Shown in pieces: positions 38,101 through 49,732 of a stretch of 64,000 bases of DNA. Made by a program: the position numbers and the translations under genes. The DNA comes from Hyalella azteca (taxonomy: Eukaryota > Arthropoda > Malacostraca > Amphipoda > Hyalellidae). The stretch covers positions 310,001-374,000 of the forward strand of contig NW_025947392.1 in NCBI RefSeq assembly GCF_000764305.2, given 5' to 3'. Position 1 is the stretch's first letter. Every line of letters begins with the position of its first letter. Below the pieces are notes generated by a model. It was not told the origin of the DNA. It did not search any database and was given only the letters and a program-made list of their open reading frames with translations.

Positions 38101-41100
38101 GCCCCCCAAAATTCATCTAGTTTGCGTTAGCTAACCGAGCAGCGCTCGATGTCTCCTAAGGCCGTCAAAGCCATTGTTTCAGTCACTCTCGCGTGAAATT
38201 AATCATGAGGTTTCATTCTTTTCCCTGCCAAAGAATAGCTTCTGTCTCTCCCTTTCTCTCTCATAAGCCCAAAAATCCTCAGAGATGACTGATGATTCTT
38301 CATTTTCTGCTCCTAACGCTAAATTTTGACGGATTCTTTCTTCTTGGGCGTCGCTCGATCTCCTGGAAGCTATCAAAATGAATGAAAAACAATGTGACGT
38401 AGTACGAGCCCGTTTCTAAAGAATATTCTTTTATATATTTTCAATTTATAAAGTTTAATCATCAAATTAATTTGGTTTGAAAATTGAAACCGTACCTATG
38501 AATCTTCAACAATAAGTTAGCTAATTTCCACTTCTACGTGGCACGCATCAAGTAATAATGCAATAAATATTCAAAGTTCAGCATAAAGTTACATGAAATG
38601 ATTTACGTGCAAAAATCAGTGCCCGCCCTGGCTTGGCTGGCATAAAAGACGCGATGACTAAGCAATAAGCACTTGATTTTTTATGAAGAGTTGCCTTCGA
38701 ATAAGTGTATGCGCTCTCGGTATCTTGTAGGCGATATATGATAGGCGTGATATGATATATGAAAAATATCCTATCATGCATTCGACAAAGAAAATTTCGT
38801 TCATTAACTCATATACCTATGTATTAATTCATAAATATTTCCAACCTACGCCATATATGTATCTCTTTGCCTCTGGCAGATCAGGACGATGCATAAAGCT
38901 TGAATACAGAGACAAACATGTGAATAATGATAGAATATACATTAACAATATACAGTTTAGACCTCTATAAGCTACAGGTTATCTGCGCACTCCCAAGTCT
39001 CTTGTTTCCTTACGTTATCCAAGAAAATTCCGTGATTTGGAACATTATAGGGATCCAAACAAATTTTCAAACACAGTTTGCGACAATGGAGGCTTGTCTA
39101 ATCCAGCGACCTTCCTGATGGATGAGTGACGAAACATAAAGAGGAGGTAATGGAAGTGCCGTCATGAATGGAACCCATGGGACCTGCCCAGGAGACAACA
39201 TAGATGATCCCTTTCATTTCTTTTCTTGCCTAAACCTAATGAGAAAAGTTTAGTTCTTATCCTGCATAGGTCTTTCAAAAAGGTCGTGTACAATGACCTA
39301 AAACATCACGGATGTATGAACGTCCAAGTTACTCACTATCGTATCTCTCATTACGAATATAAATGAAATAGATGAATTCTATGTGTCATTGAACTATATT
39401 GCTACGAAATTAATGTGATGAATATGAGTGCACAGCGTAAAAGAAAAACATCACGCAAAGGCTCCGAGCAAAAATAATTCCGGGTTATTCTCACGATCGG
39501 CGCTCAACTTTAATGCAACCTGGCATTTTTGTTTGGTATTTTGTTCGTGGCAGCGGAGGCCATAAAAAGACTGATATCCATTAGGTTCTTGAGTGAGAAT
39601 TTCAACATGTTATTATATGGCCTCTTGTATGGATGATATTGAATGTTAAGCCTTTCGGGATACGAACAATTGAACATGCTGACTTTTTAGGTCGTTCGGT
39701 TCGTAGACTCGCTGAGGTAACTCACCATGATAGGACGACGCAGGCTATCAAAATTGCATGAGCATTCGCTTGTGCAACGAAAATTAAGCTGTTCAATACA
39801 TGACACATTCCTCTATGATAGAGGTTGCGTTCTTTTTTCAAATCTATTTTATAGCATGTTTCGTTTTAACATTAATATCTGAAAATATTACGATTTGTCA
39901 GTACTAGCCTAAATTTATGTGTAACCTCACCGAGTATTGAATCATTGATGATGTAATATATGAGTGATGTCCGATCACCTTATAATCCCGAAGATTTCGA
40001 TTCTACGTTATATATGTACTTAATTTATTTTCTCATCTGTATACCGGTATATTTGTGAAAAATTATTTATGAAGGCAAGAAATCTTAAATTAAGGAAGGT
40101 AATTGCAAGATCTTGCAGATCTCTTATTCCTCGCAGCACTCCGAACACTGCAAATAAGTGCCAGAACTTCCTTTCTGCTGTGCATTGTTCATTATATTTT
40201 AAAATACACATGTCTCAATATTAATCTAGTTTTCAGCTTAAGGCAGAAATATTTAATATGATGAAAAACTATGAAAATTATCATGATTGGCGATGAAATA
40301 TCTAAAATACTGTGAGCATGCCAATTGCTCCAACTTGGATAAAAGTTAAATATTTATGCTTGAATTTATTTATTTACACCATAGAACTACACGAAAAAGT
40401 CATCAATTAATATCCTAAAACGAACTATGTACAAAAATCCATAGACCTAATTAACTAATCAATTCCGATTCGAAGCATTAAAAAATATTTTCTCTAATCT
40501 AAGCCATGAAGTTGGGTTATTAATAATCTCATGACTCATTCCTGAATTGTCATAATTGAAAAGTACAATTAATTCTATCAATCAAAATCAAATTCTGCCG
40601 TTTACTGATTTACACATTTTGAATGGTTTTTAGTTACGGTATATATTACTATAAAATTTACTATATAGGCCTATTACTATAAAGTTTACTGAAATACTGA
40701 AATTATTATATTATATTATTATATTGCCATGAAGTGTGCTGAAATTATGAATTTAATCTGAAAATTCTGCTTGGCAATAGGCCCAAATAATCTAGTCTTC
40801 ATCGGTATCTTAAATAAAATAATTCTCTGACTTTACGCATTCATTTCGGCCTGGGGGCATAAGTATTATACTTTTATTACGTCGATATGTTATGTTTTTG
40901 TGTTCCAGGATACGATAAAAGCTATGGTAAAAATACAAAACCCAATCGGATTTCGATGACAATGCAGTCTAGGATTCTATCTCGATATTTTTACGATGTT
41001 TTAGGACAATTTCAATTGATTTTGGATTAGTTCGTGATGTCCTGAGATCGAGTCTGAGTTGTCGCAGTAAAAATAAGGCAGGAATTCACGGTGTGACTGT

Positions 41101-41627
41101 GGATGTGTAACAGCAGATTTGTTTTGAACATTAGCTTTGGGAGCTTGTTCATAATGAGGAATTAAATTGTTTTTAAAATTCAAAAATTTCTATTAGAACT
41201 TCTAATATTTTTCATGGGCGTCAGTATTTCATTTTAAAATATTTGCTTAATAAAAATCAATTCAGAGAACTATCTGCAAAACACGAACTCTGGATGTGCC
41301 TTTGACAAAGACCCATAATAATCTAAAGAAGTCTTTTAGTCTTTAGAGCTCTGCTTTAAATGATTCATGTAACTTCAGTTCATCAGTCCTCCTCGACTTA
41401 ATTGGCATATGATAGTGCAGATGAATTTTATTGGCTATTGACTTCATACGAAATTTTTTAGCTTAATGTTTTGCTATCGGCAAGAAATTTCTTTAGTGAG
41501 AAGGCAAATCTCGTAAGCAATGAGAGACATAAATACGTTCCAAATTTGCTGTAGTGTTTCCAAGCAACAGCTCACAATTTCTTCAGCATTCACTCATTGT
41601 TCCAGATTTTGTTGTTGGGGACTCAGG
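35128..41627. other. Non-coding AT-rich stretch, nothing recognised
   Basis: About 6.5 kb with no open frame above about 76 codons. There is a small inverted pair TGATAGG/CCTATCA around 38737-38776. AGCACG-CGTGCT followed by T6 at 36464-36486 resembles a bacterial terminator but has no such context. No gene, RNA gene or element seen. Confidence 0.65.
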
Positions 41628-41687
41628 GATTCATTTTTCTCCACTATTTTGTCCACAGATTCATTTTTCTCCACTTTGTCTCCCATG
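41628..41687. repeat. Tandem duplication, 30-bp unit, two copies
   Basis: GATTCATTTTTCTCCACT begins at 41628 and again at 41658, with the rest of the unit partly diverged (ATTTTGTCCACA versus TTGTCTCCCA). The overlapping open frame at 41520-41750 is not assignable. Confidence 0.85.
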
Positions 41688-44600
41688 GAGCGCGTCATTG
41701 GAAGAGTCCCTCAGAAACTGAGGCTGCAGCCACAGGTGCTTTCTACCTGACACCTCATGGACTCTTTGACCCCGACTGTCTTCTTTGACCTCCCATGCTG
41801 ACCTATACGTCCATGTTGTGAACTCTAATTCATTCCCAATTCTATTATTTCTTCACAAAATGCTTCATCCTTTTCCTTTGCAATACTCAAATTCATGCTC
41901 CAACTCCAATTGATTCGCAATGCGCAATATTCATTGACACCCATATTAATTATTGTGTATGATTTAAAGTGTGTTAATATGGTACATAGTTTAAGTCTAA
42001 CGTAAGAATTGGGACTACAAACGAGAACCAGTTTCAACCATTATTGGGTATACAATCTCTTTTCAGTAAAGCTGATAATTCATACCATGACAAGCAAATG
42101 TGCTCTGAAACCAACAGATTCGTCGCTCTCTTACAAAAAATATCACAAAATGACTGACACTCGGATCATTTTACCGTTTCTAAAATTCGATCGTGGGCCT
42201 CTTGGGCCTTAGGCTTATCCACGGAACACCCGAGAAGAACGACCAAGTATTTAGCCTCTCAGATTCTAGAATGCCTGTCGTTCAAGGTTCCTCTCATAGC
42301 TTCAGCTATCATCCATGAGTACGCTCATATATGGGCGTTCTATCTCGTCCAAACTTACTCAAATATAAACTTTCTGATCAGAACTTTGAAAGAAAAACTC
42401 AGAACATCTATTCAATATTTAATAAAATGAACAGTTAATTTAAAAAATTAATTTTTATTTTAGAAAGTTAGCTTATGGGTGCATTTGTGTGTTGGAAGCC
42501 TATAGTGCTGTATGCACTTGTCTATTCAACTATTGTCGATCTGGATCTGAATGCATTGATACCTACACTGCCTACGGTGTCGGGATATTATTAAGATTTA
42601 TATAAAGTTCTAGATTTTAATTTAATAAAGAAAGTTGAGACGTGAAGTATGAGAAAATATGTATGATAATCAATATTAAACCTAATAATGATTTTGAGGA
42701 ACATTTGATTACAAACCGGAATGTCTGCTCAATATGACGATACTCATAGCATCGTCAATTGTGCAGGAAATTTTGTATTCAATAAAAATTACGCTGACTT
42801 CAATATTCGTCAAGCAACGCTAGAAAGAATTAGGCCCATTGTCTGTTATAATTTTTTTCTTTTCATTTATTCATGCTGAAATTTAGCACTCGCCTTATTC
42901 GGGACATGACTGCAGCCATTGCTCGTAGCCCTGGACACAAAGGGCTAAGCTGGACGATTGTCGACTTCCAAAACGAGTACTTGTGCCATTATCACCGCCA
43001 TGGCTATAAAACGATTACCATTCAACAGTGCACTATTCTAAACTTTTTGGATGTGAGTGTACGTATGCCTTCTATCACTGCTGCTAACTTGGCTATCCAA
43101 CTCGTACCATTTAAAACTGAACCATTGTCATATCCCTGGGCCGGAGGTCATACCCTAGAGCTGACGAATGTCAAAAACAAAGCACTTGTGAGCCGCCGTC
43201 TGTTGTGAACGAGACATCCGAAACCCTGTGCTCGGCACGACCTCGAAAACACCCCAAAAAACTGTACGCTGGTCAATAATACGCAGGGATTGTGGAAGGC
43301 GACTAACAACGTGTGTCGGTGACTTAGGACAAACGGGATTATGAGGAATTTGTCACTTTTGAATTACCAAGAGATTATTTTTTTCATGTTTTCTGTTCAG
43401 TCACAAGAAATATGTAAGAAAATTTAATTTTCAAAATCTTTTTTATTTTTTTTTTTGCTTGATTGATGTAAAGCAACAAATTCATACTAGAAATTCATGG
43501 TCACAATGGACCGTCAAACCAGTAATTGACGATATAATCTAAAAATCACGACAAATATTGACTTGAAACATAATTGTTATAATTAGATTTAGTGAAACAT
43601 GCCAATGCAGCTCCACGAATCAAACACTTTGCATCATAATGTCAAAAATATTTGATGCACCGAACGTTCATTTGACAATTTTAATTTTAAATCTAAACAA
43701 AACCTCTACTAGCAAATGCATTCCTGGAATTTACAATGGTTTTAATTATCACGCTCACTGCATGAAAGTTCCAGCGCTTAGCTTCGGATGGATATCTAAA
43801 AGTTGTGTTCACTTGTCCTGCTGAGGCATTCCTGGCTGATCCTTTGTTTACACTTGTTTTGATGGGTCTATGGCTTCAAAGGAAAACAGTTTATTCTGCC
43901 ATAATAACTTATTTTCCGCGCGACTTCCTTGCTTACCTGAGTGTATCTGTCTGCTCGGCATAGGTTGCTCAGGGGTAAATAGTTTATAGAATGGTCACTT
44001 GTTATATTCCATTACAATGCATAGACTATACAGGCAAAATGTAAAATAGTGAAGAAGCCAAATATTTCAGATCATTTTCGGGAAGACTTAATCTCCATTT
44101 GCTCGAATTGATTGGCCTCTTGTACATATATTCCAATCGAGAGGCTTTGGTTCCAGCTGGTGCGGCTTTATGGAAAAAACTCTACGGATTTTTTTCGTTT
44201 AGTTTCGTGGACTTTAATTACTAAATTGGCAAAGTTCCTATAACTCCAGATTAAATCTGCCTGTTAATCCTCACTCCACCCAAGTCGTATTAACTATAAA
44301 AATATCGAGTCTATAAAACAGCATTGCAATTTTGGAAAATCTGGACCAAATTAAACTGAGTTTATCTGCCGTTCACTTGACTGATGCATGGAATTATAAT
44401 ATTTCACTAATACAATAACGATAATAACCGTAAATATCAATTATTATTATTGTTAGTTGCTAAAGTATCAAAATTTTGTATGCTCTATTTGCACTAACTG
44501 TGTTTTACGAGCATAATGCAAACTTTAAGTACACATACGCATTTCAACAAGGCCGCATTATCAACTATTCCTATAAAATGTTATGCAGCTATTTATCCTA

Positions 44601-46685
44601 ACAACAAGAAACTATTGATCGCATATGACGGCAAAATATCAATATTGCGGTCCTGGAAATATTCTTGCTCGGAATTTCAACAGCAGGATCTGGTTTGGCC
44701 GTGGAGCGTCGTGACGGAGCTTCCCAACATTAAGAGTCATCGAAACTTTTCACCGCAAACTTGGAGCAGGAACTTTGTCCATCCAGTTTACATAAGTTGC
44801 TCAGTTATGCTTCTGCCCAATACTTGGACTCGCCACATTATAAACAATTTTGCCTCACGCACAGCCGCGAAATAAAATACGAAGGTAAAGCGCAAGTAAA
44901 GCGAGCGATGTTAATGGATGAGAGCACTTCTATGCTCTTCAGAAACTATTACCAAATATCCGGATATTTATGTAATCTGAAACATTGAACAAGTGCGCGC
45001 TGATTGTTGAGATTGAAAAATACTGAGAAGCCGCAACGTGACCAACAACTTGTATAATATTATGCTTGTTTTGTATCGAGCTTTTCAAATTATTATCAAT
45101 GCTTTATAAGGACTTTCATAGAGAATTAGAAATTAAAAAGGCTGATAGAGTGAAAAATAGTCTGTAACCAAAAAATGAAGTAAATTTTCGCAAATCGAAC
45201 TATTCATCGTGCTTCTGGCCTCAATTGGTGCTTCATAACTTCTAGACATCAACAATCGCTCTTAAATAACTGAAAAGTCCCCCTCAACTCAGCATATTAC
45301 AAAGATTTACTTACTCTCTTAGCGCGTCTACGTCCATTTTTGTGGCCGCTTTACCGTCATTTACCGGTAGTTCCAAAAAATCCCAGAAATTCCAAAGCCA
45401 AATCGATAGCCGATGTGTCGCAACTTTGCGGTCGTTTCTGAGTTTCAACGGTCAGCGGCAAGGGAGGACGCTTGCGTCGTTAGCTAAACGGCGTCCCTAA
45501 AGGCGAAAAAAGAAAAACGTTTTTCCGGGTTTTCTTTCCCTTAGTTGCCTCGCAACCCCAGTTTTCCAAAAGTCAAAGTTCACAAAAAATCGTCCTCTAA
45601 TTTATTAGCGAAATTTTGACCCTAGCTTTGATTTTCGGTCGGGAATGATTACAGGTTAGTTTCCTTGAATAAATTTAGCATTTCGTTAATGTATGGAAAA
45701 CTTATAGCGTTGTACTTTGTAATGTATATTGCTCGATTATTATTTACGTCACGATTATTATTCAAAATTTTACTCGCACATCACTTGCATCCTAATGTCT
45801 CACACGAATTTAATTTCAAAATTTCACCATTTTTCATGTAATTCAATGCAGAAATTACGACACAAATCTTTTAAAAAAATTTGAATCTCTGTTCGTTCTA
45901 TCACATCACAGCCGTTCAAATGCTGGTACTAAGTTAGTTGTTCCTGTGTGAAGTACCTAACAGATTTACTCGTAGTTGTTACCGGTCGGTGGTCGTTACC
46001 GTTTTCATGAGTCCAGCCATCCTGAATCCAGTGACTTTGAATCTCGTCATCACAAATCTGACTACCCAAAACCCTGCTTACTAAATTAAATTAGTTATTT
46101 TAAAGCAAGATTAGGTTAATTAAATAGAGTTCCAACCTACGTTTAGCGTGGAACTCTCATTTAGCTCACTGTTTGTGGTAGACATACATTTTTTTCTTTC
46201 AGCATCAAATTTATAGGCAAAGAAATAACCATTTACAGTCACATAAATAATCAACAATAATGAAATTTCATCCGTTGGAAATATATGTCGACAATGTAGG
46301 TATTGCGGATATATATGCTCGATCAGCCCTTTCATATTACCTGCAACGAACTTTGTAAAAAAATCACTTCCACAAACTTTCACAAATATTTAAAGTACAC
46401 AGCTTAGCCTGATGTTGTCCGTGATAATTTATCCTTGCAAGTTAAGAATCCCGTTAAACTAAATCCCTTTATCCCGAATCCGGCCATCCTGAAACCGCAT
46501 CATTTCGAATCCAGTTATTAAAATTATTTTTTTTAATTTAAGGGAAACTTAAACGTATTTATTTTTGAAAGGAATTACACATGCATAACTGAAAATGCAA
46601 AATATTCTGAAATCCAACTTTCAATTTTTCAATATTACAAAATAAAGAAATTAAAAAGGAAATTCACCGTAAATATCCCAATACC
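41688..46685. other. Non-coding stretch with two ~110-codon open frames
   Basis: Open frames at 42873-43208 (+, 111 codons) and 44516-44875 (+, 119 codons) start at ATG but show no domain, signal peptide or compositional pattern that I recognise, and their length is compatible with chance. A 14-bp palindrome GAAAAACGTTTTTC lies at 45512-45525. Two similar phrases containing CCATCCTGAA and GAATC occur at 46013-46054 and 46480-46522, perhaps remnants of a diverged repeat. No gene is supported. Confidence 0.6.
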
Positions 46686-47127
46686 ATAATTATTGTAAAC
46701 ATAATTATTGTGAACATAATAATTGAGAACATAATTATTGTGAACATAATTATTGTAAACATAATTATTGTGAACATAATAATTGAGAACATAATTATTG
46801 TGAACATAATTATTGTGAACATAATTATTGTAAACATAATTATTGTGAACATAATAATTGAGAACATAATTATTGTGAACATAATTATTGTAAACATAAT
46901 TATTGTGAACATAATAATTGAGAACATAATTATTGTGAACATAATTATTGTGAACATAATTATTGTAAACATAATTATTGTGAACATAATAATTGAGAAC
47001 ATAATTATTGTGAACATAATTATTGTAAACATAATTATTGTGAACATAATAATTGAGAACATAATTATTGTGAACATAATTATTGTGAACATAATTATTG
47101 TAAACATAATTATTGTGAACATAATAA
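46686..47127. repeat. 15-bp minisatellite with exact 135-bp higher-order unit
   Basis: Twenty-nine complete 15-bp monomers (46686-47120) and a partial one. There are three monomer types: T = ATAATTATTGTAAAC, G = ATAATTATTGTGAAC, E = ATAATAATTGAGAAC. The order is TGEG-TGEGG repeated three times exactly, then TG and a broken E. So the nine-monomer (135-bp) block is the unit of the latest amplification. Because 15 is a multiple of three, all of the array is open in several frames (repeated YVHNN or FTIIM peptides); these are not genes. It ends at an N, so its real length is unknown. Confidence 0.98.
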
Positions 47128-47225
47128 NGCAAGTGCTGCCATTGCCGCTAACGCGATTTTTTTGGTCGATTAAATTCTTTGACCTCTTTTGGGGGGGGCC
47201 CGCGGGGGGGGGGTTTGGGGGCCCA
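47128..47225. other. N position followed by anomalous G-run cluster
   Basis: N at 47128 ends the 15-bp array. After 60 bp of ordinary sequence come G8 (47191-47198), CCCGC, G10 (47204-47213), TTT, G5 (47217-47221) and CCC. This is the only such cluster in an AT-rich window. It could be a real G-quadruplex-prone tract, but its position next to a gap makes poor-quality base calls or misassembly more likely. Confidence 0.6.
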
Positions 47226-48234
47226 CCACCGCTGACCCGCGAGAGAATGCTTGATGACTCAGAAATGCCACGTGAATTAACAACTTTAAATGCGTTCACA
47301 TTTTGAATATGTTGAAATATATCGCATTTTCGTTATTGGAGAAGCATGATTGATGAGAAACTTCAATGAAGAGGTTAGGGTTATTTTAGGAGAAATATTG
47401 ATAATCTCATTAATTTTTTGCATTATCACAATCATATTAATGTGGAGAAAGGCAATACAAATAAACAATGGAAACAACAATGTAATTAGATTACATTTCC
47501 TTTTAAATATATGACTTTTACATTGTAAATATCTTAGTTAAACTGACAAATTATTATTTATTATTATGTTATATTAATAATTTTATTTTTTTATTTTTTT
47601 TAGGAAAGCAGATCAAGTCGATACGTTTTTTGGTACTGGGGCTCAGATCTATAGTAAGAATATGAAACTACCGAACTTAATTGAACAATCGAACTTAAAA
47701 TGTATTACGGTATTTATTAATAATAATAGCAATCAATTCATAACTTACTTCAAAATTTATAAGTGACATGAATAAAAACATAATATGTATACTGTATAGT
47801 TTACAAGCTATGAGTTTTATTCTTAACCGAACATATAATTTATAATTTGCAATATCATTAAAAATAGACTGACCGCAAGCTAATAGTGAACTCGGTGTCG
47901 CAACGCTGCCCAAATGACCCCAGGACAACATCATTAGGTCGCTCCATTTAATCGATTGCGTGGAATGCGGCCATCATTTCATTGGGCAATGGAGTATTTA
48001 ACAAAGTTCATTTAATTAGGGCAGCCACTTATTTAACGACCTTAATGCTAATTTTACTGCGTTCGGTCGAAACTAAGCGTTAGAAAAATTGCAATCCGCG
48101 AGCTACTAACTCAATTGTTTCTTTCGCTTAATGCGTATTGGTGTTTCTAATGCATGGGGAACGATTAAGCTTATTACATGTAGAGGTCGACTTTAGAGGA
48201 TTATCTGAAAGACGTCGGAGGCATAATGTCTTCC
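47226..48234. other. Non-coding AT-rich stretch
   Basis: No recognisable feature. Open frames of 64 and 79 codons on the minus strand (47286-47480 and 47695-47934) have no supporting features. Confidence 0.65.
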
Positions 48235-48483
48235 TATCAACACATGTCGGATACTTAATATCTTCCTATCAACACTTGTCAGATAATTACCGTCATCGTA
48301 TCAACACATGTCAGATAATTACCGTCATCGTATCAACACATGTCAGATAATTACCGTCATCGTATCAACACATGTCAGATAATTACCGTCATCGTATCGA
48401 CACATGTCAGATAATTACCGTCATCGTATCAACACATGTCAGATAATTACCGTCATCGTATCAACACATGTCAGATAATTACC
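48235..48483. repeat. Minisatellite, 32-bp unit, eight copies
   Basis: Unit starts at 48235, 48267, 48299, 48331, 48363, 48395, 48427 and 48459, exactly 32 bp apart. The unit is TATCAACACATGTCAGATAA followed by TTACCGTCATCG. The first two units are diverged (CGGATACTTAATATC, CACTTGTC); the rest are identical apart from one A/G change (TCGACAC near 48398). This edge-diverged, core-identical pattern is typical of recent slippage or unequal exchange. Confidence 0.98.
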
Positions 48484-49370
48484 ACGTCCCTATATATTTG
48501 CAAGACGAACAACTGCTGGTGCTCCCAGCTCAAAGCAAAATTCGTCCCTGATTATTAATTTTTTTAAGTGTAAATAGAAGATAGGCTTTGCAATCTTGTG
48601 CACACTCAACTTATATCTTTTTTATATATTTGGGTTTTTTATTTTTATTTTACTTGGTTTTTTTTACTCGTGAACAAAACGCAATTCAAAAACCGATGGT
48701 AATTTTATTCTCTGTCTGCGTTGGCTTAAGAAAAAGAAAGCATTTGTGTTTTAAAAGTATAGCAGAGTGCTTCTAAAATGCATGATTTTTATTTCAAAAC
48801 TGAATTAAGTGCGATCTTAATTTGAAGATTGAGAACTTTTGTACATATAATGTCTGTTATTCAAATTTCAGAAATTCTGTTTCAAGTACCGACGACACAA
48901 TTCGGAAAAACATGATTTGTTCTAAATTATAAACTAACAAGTTTATAATCGTAATATAATATCAATTTCTAAACAATCAATACCAATCAGTGTTTAGAAG
49001 AAAAAGAATTGTTCTATTACGAAAAAAATGGATCAGAAGTATTATGATCGAAATATCTTGAAAACAAACTGAATAAATTAAATCTTAAACCTAAAATCTA
49101 TCGAAATTGCAACGCTGTTCGATTTTTCTTCGTTTCACTGTCACTCATTATGACAGGTTTCGTTCCAAAACGTGACATATTTACTGACTTCAAACAAAGT
49201 TAAAATAAAATATTTACTCCCCATATTTGTAATCAAATCAGAAAAGAACCGAGCTATGGTACTTTTTCTAACCTAAACAAGAAAATTTTTAATTTACCAT
49301 TATTTTTAAATAAAATTAGCGAGAAATTGTATTATTAGAAACGTTGAAATTACGTGTACAGCGCATCAAC
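48484..49370. other. Non-coding AT-rich stretch
   Basis: T-rich around 48610-48665 with an open frame of about 62 codons, which I do not consider coding. Nothing else recognised. Confidence 0.65.
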
Positions 49371-49732
49371 TGCACTACATCAACTCCTGCACTACATCAA
49401 CTCCCGCACTACATCAACTCCTGCACTACATCAACTCCCGCACTACATCAACTCCTGCACTACATCAACTCCAGCACGACATCAACTCCTGCACTACATA
49501 AACTTCTGCACTACATCAACTCCTGCACTACATCAACTCCCGCACTACATCAACTCCAGCACGACATCAACTCCCGCACTACATCAACTCCAGCACGACA
49601 TCAACTCCTGCACTACATCAACTCCTGCACTACATCAACTCCCGCACTACATCAACTCCCGCACTACATCAACTCCTGCACTACATCAACTCCTGCACTA
49701 CATCAACTCCTTCACTACATCAACTCCTGCAC
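49371..49732. repeat. Minisatellite, 17-bp unit, 21 copies plus a fragment
   Basis: The unit is CTGCACTACATCAACTC. The first copy (49371-49386) lacks one base, then twenty exact 17-bp units fill 49387-49726, and CTGCAC ends the array at 49732. Three variants differ at base 2: CTG, CCG and CAG. Every CAG unit also carries CACGAC instead of CACTAC, so the two changes are linked. Since 17 is not a multiple of three, the three reading phases are visited in turn, giving a 17-residue peptide repeat in two plus frames (49344-49814 and 49354-49761). I do not consider these coding. Confidence 0.98.

Noticed and set aside
42873..44875. Open frames of 111 and 119 codons at 42873-43208 and 44516-44875
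   Set aside because: No domain or signal. With stop frequency set by about two-thirds AT, a few frames over 100 codons are expected in six frames of 64 kb by a rough calculation.
46506..46516. TTTCGAATCC resembling a tRNA B-box
   Set aside because: No A-box or cloverleaf could be found at a suitable distance; other TTCGA words in the window also failed.
46635..47306. Open frames of 165-211 codons over the 15-bp array
   Set aside because: Period 15 is a multiple of three and the monomers lack stops in several frames, so all frames stay open. The peptides are pure array translation, and one also runs across the N.
48235..48483. CRISPR-like array
   Set aside because: The 32-bp units are directly adjacent with no unique spacers, and the genome is evidently eukaryotic.
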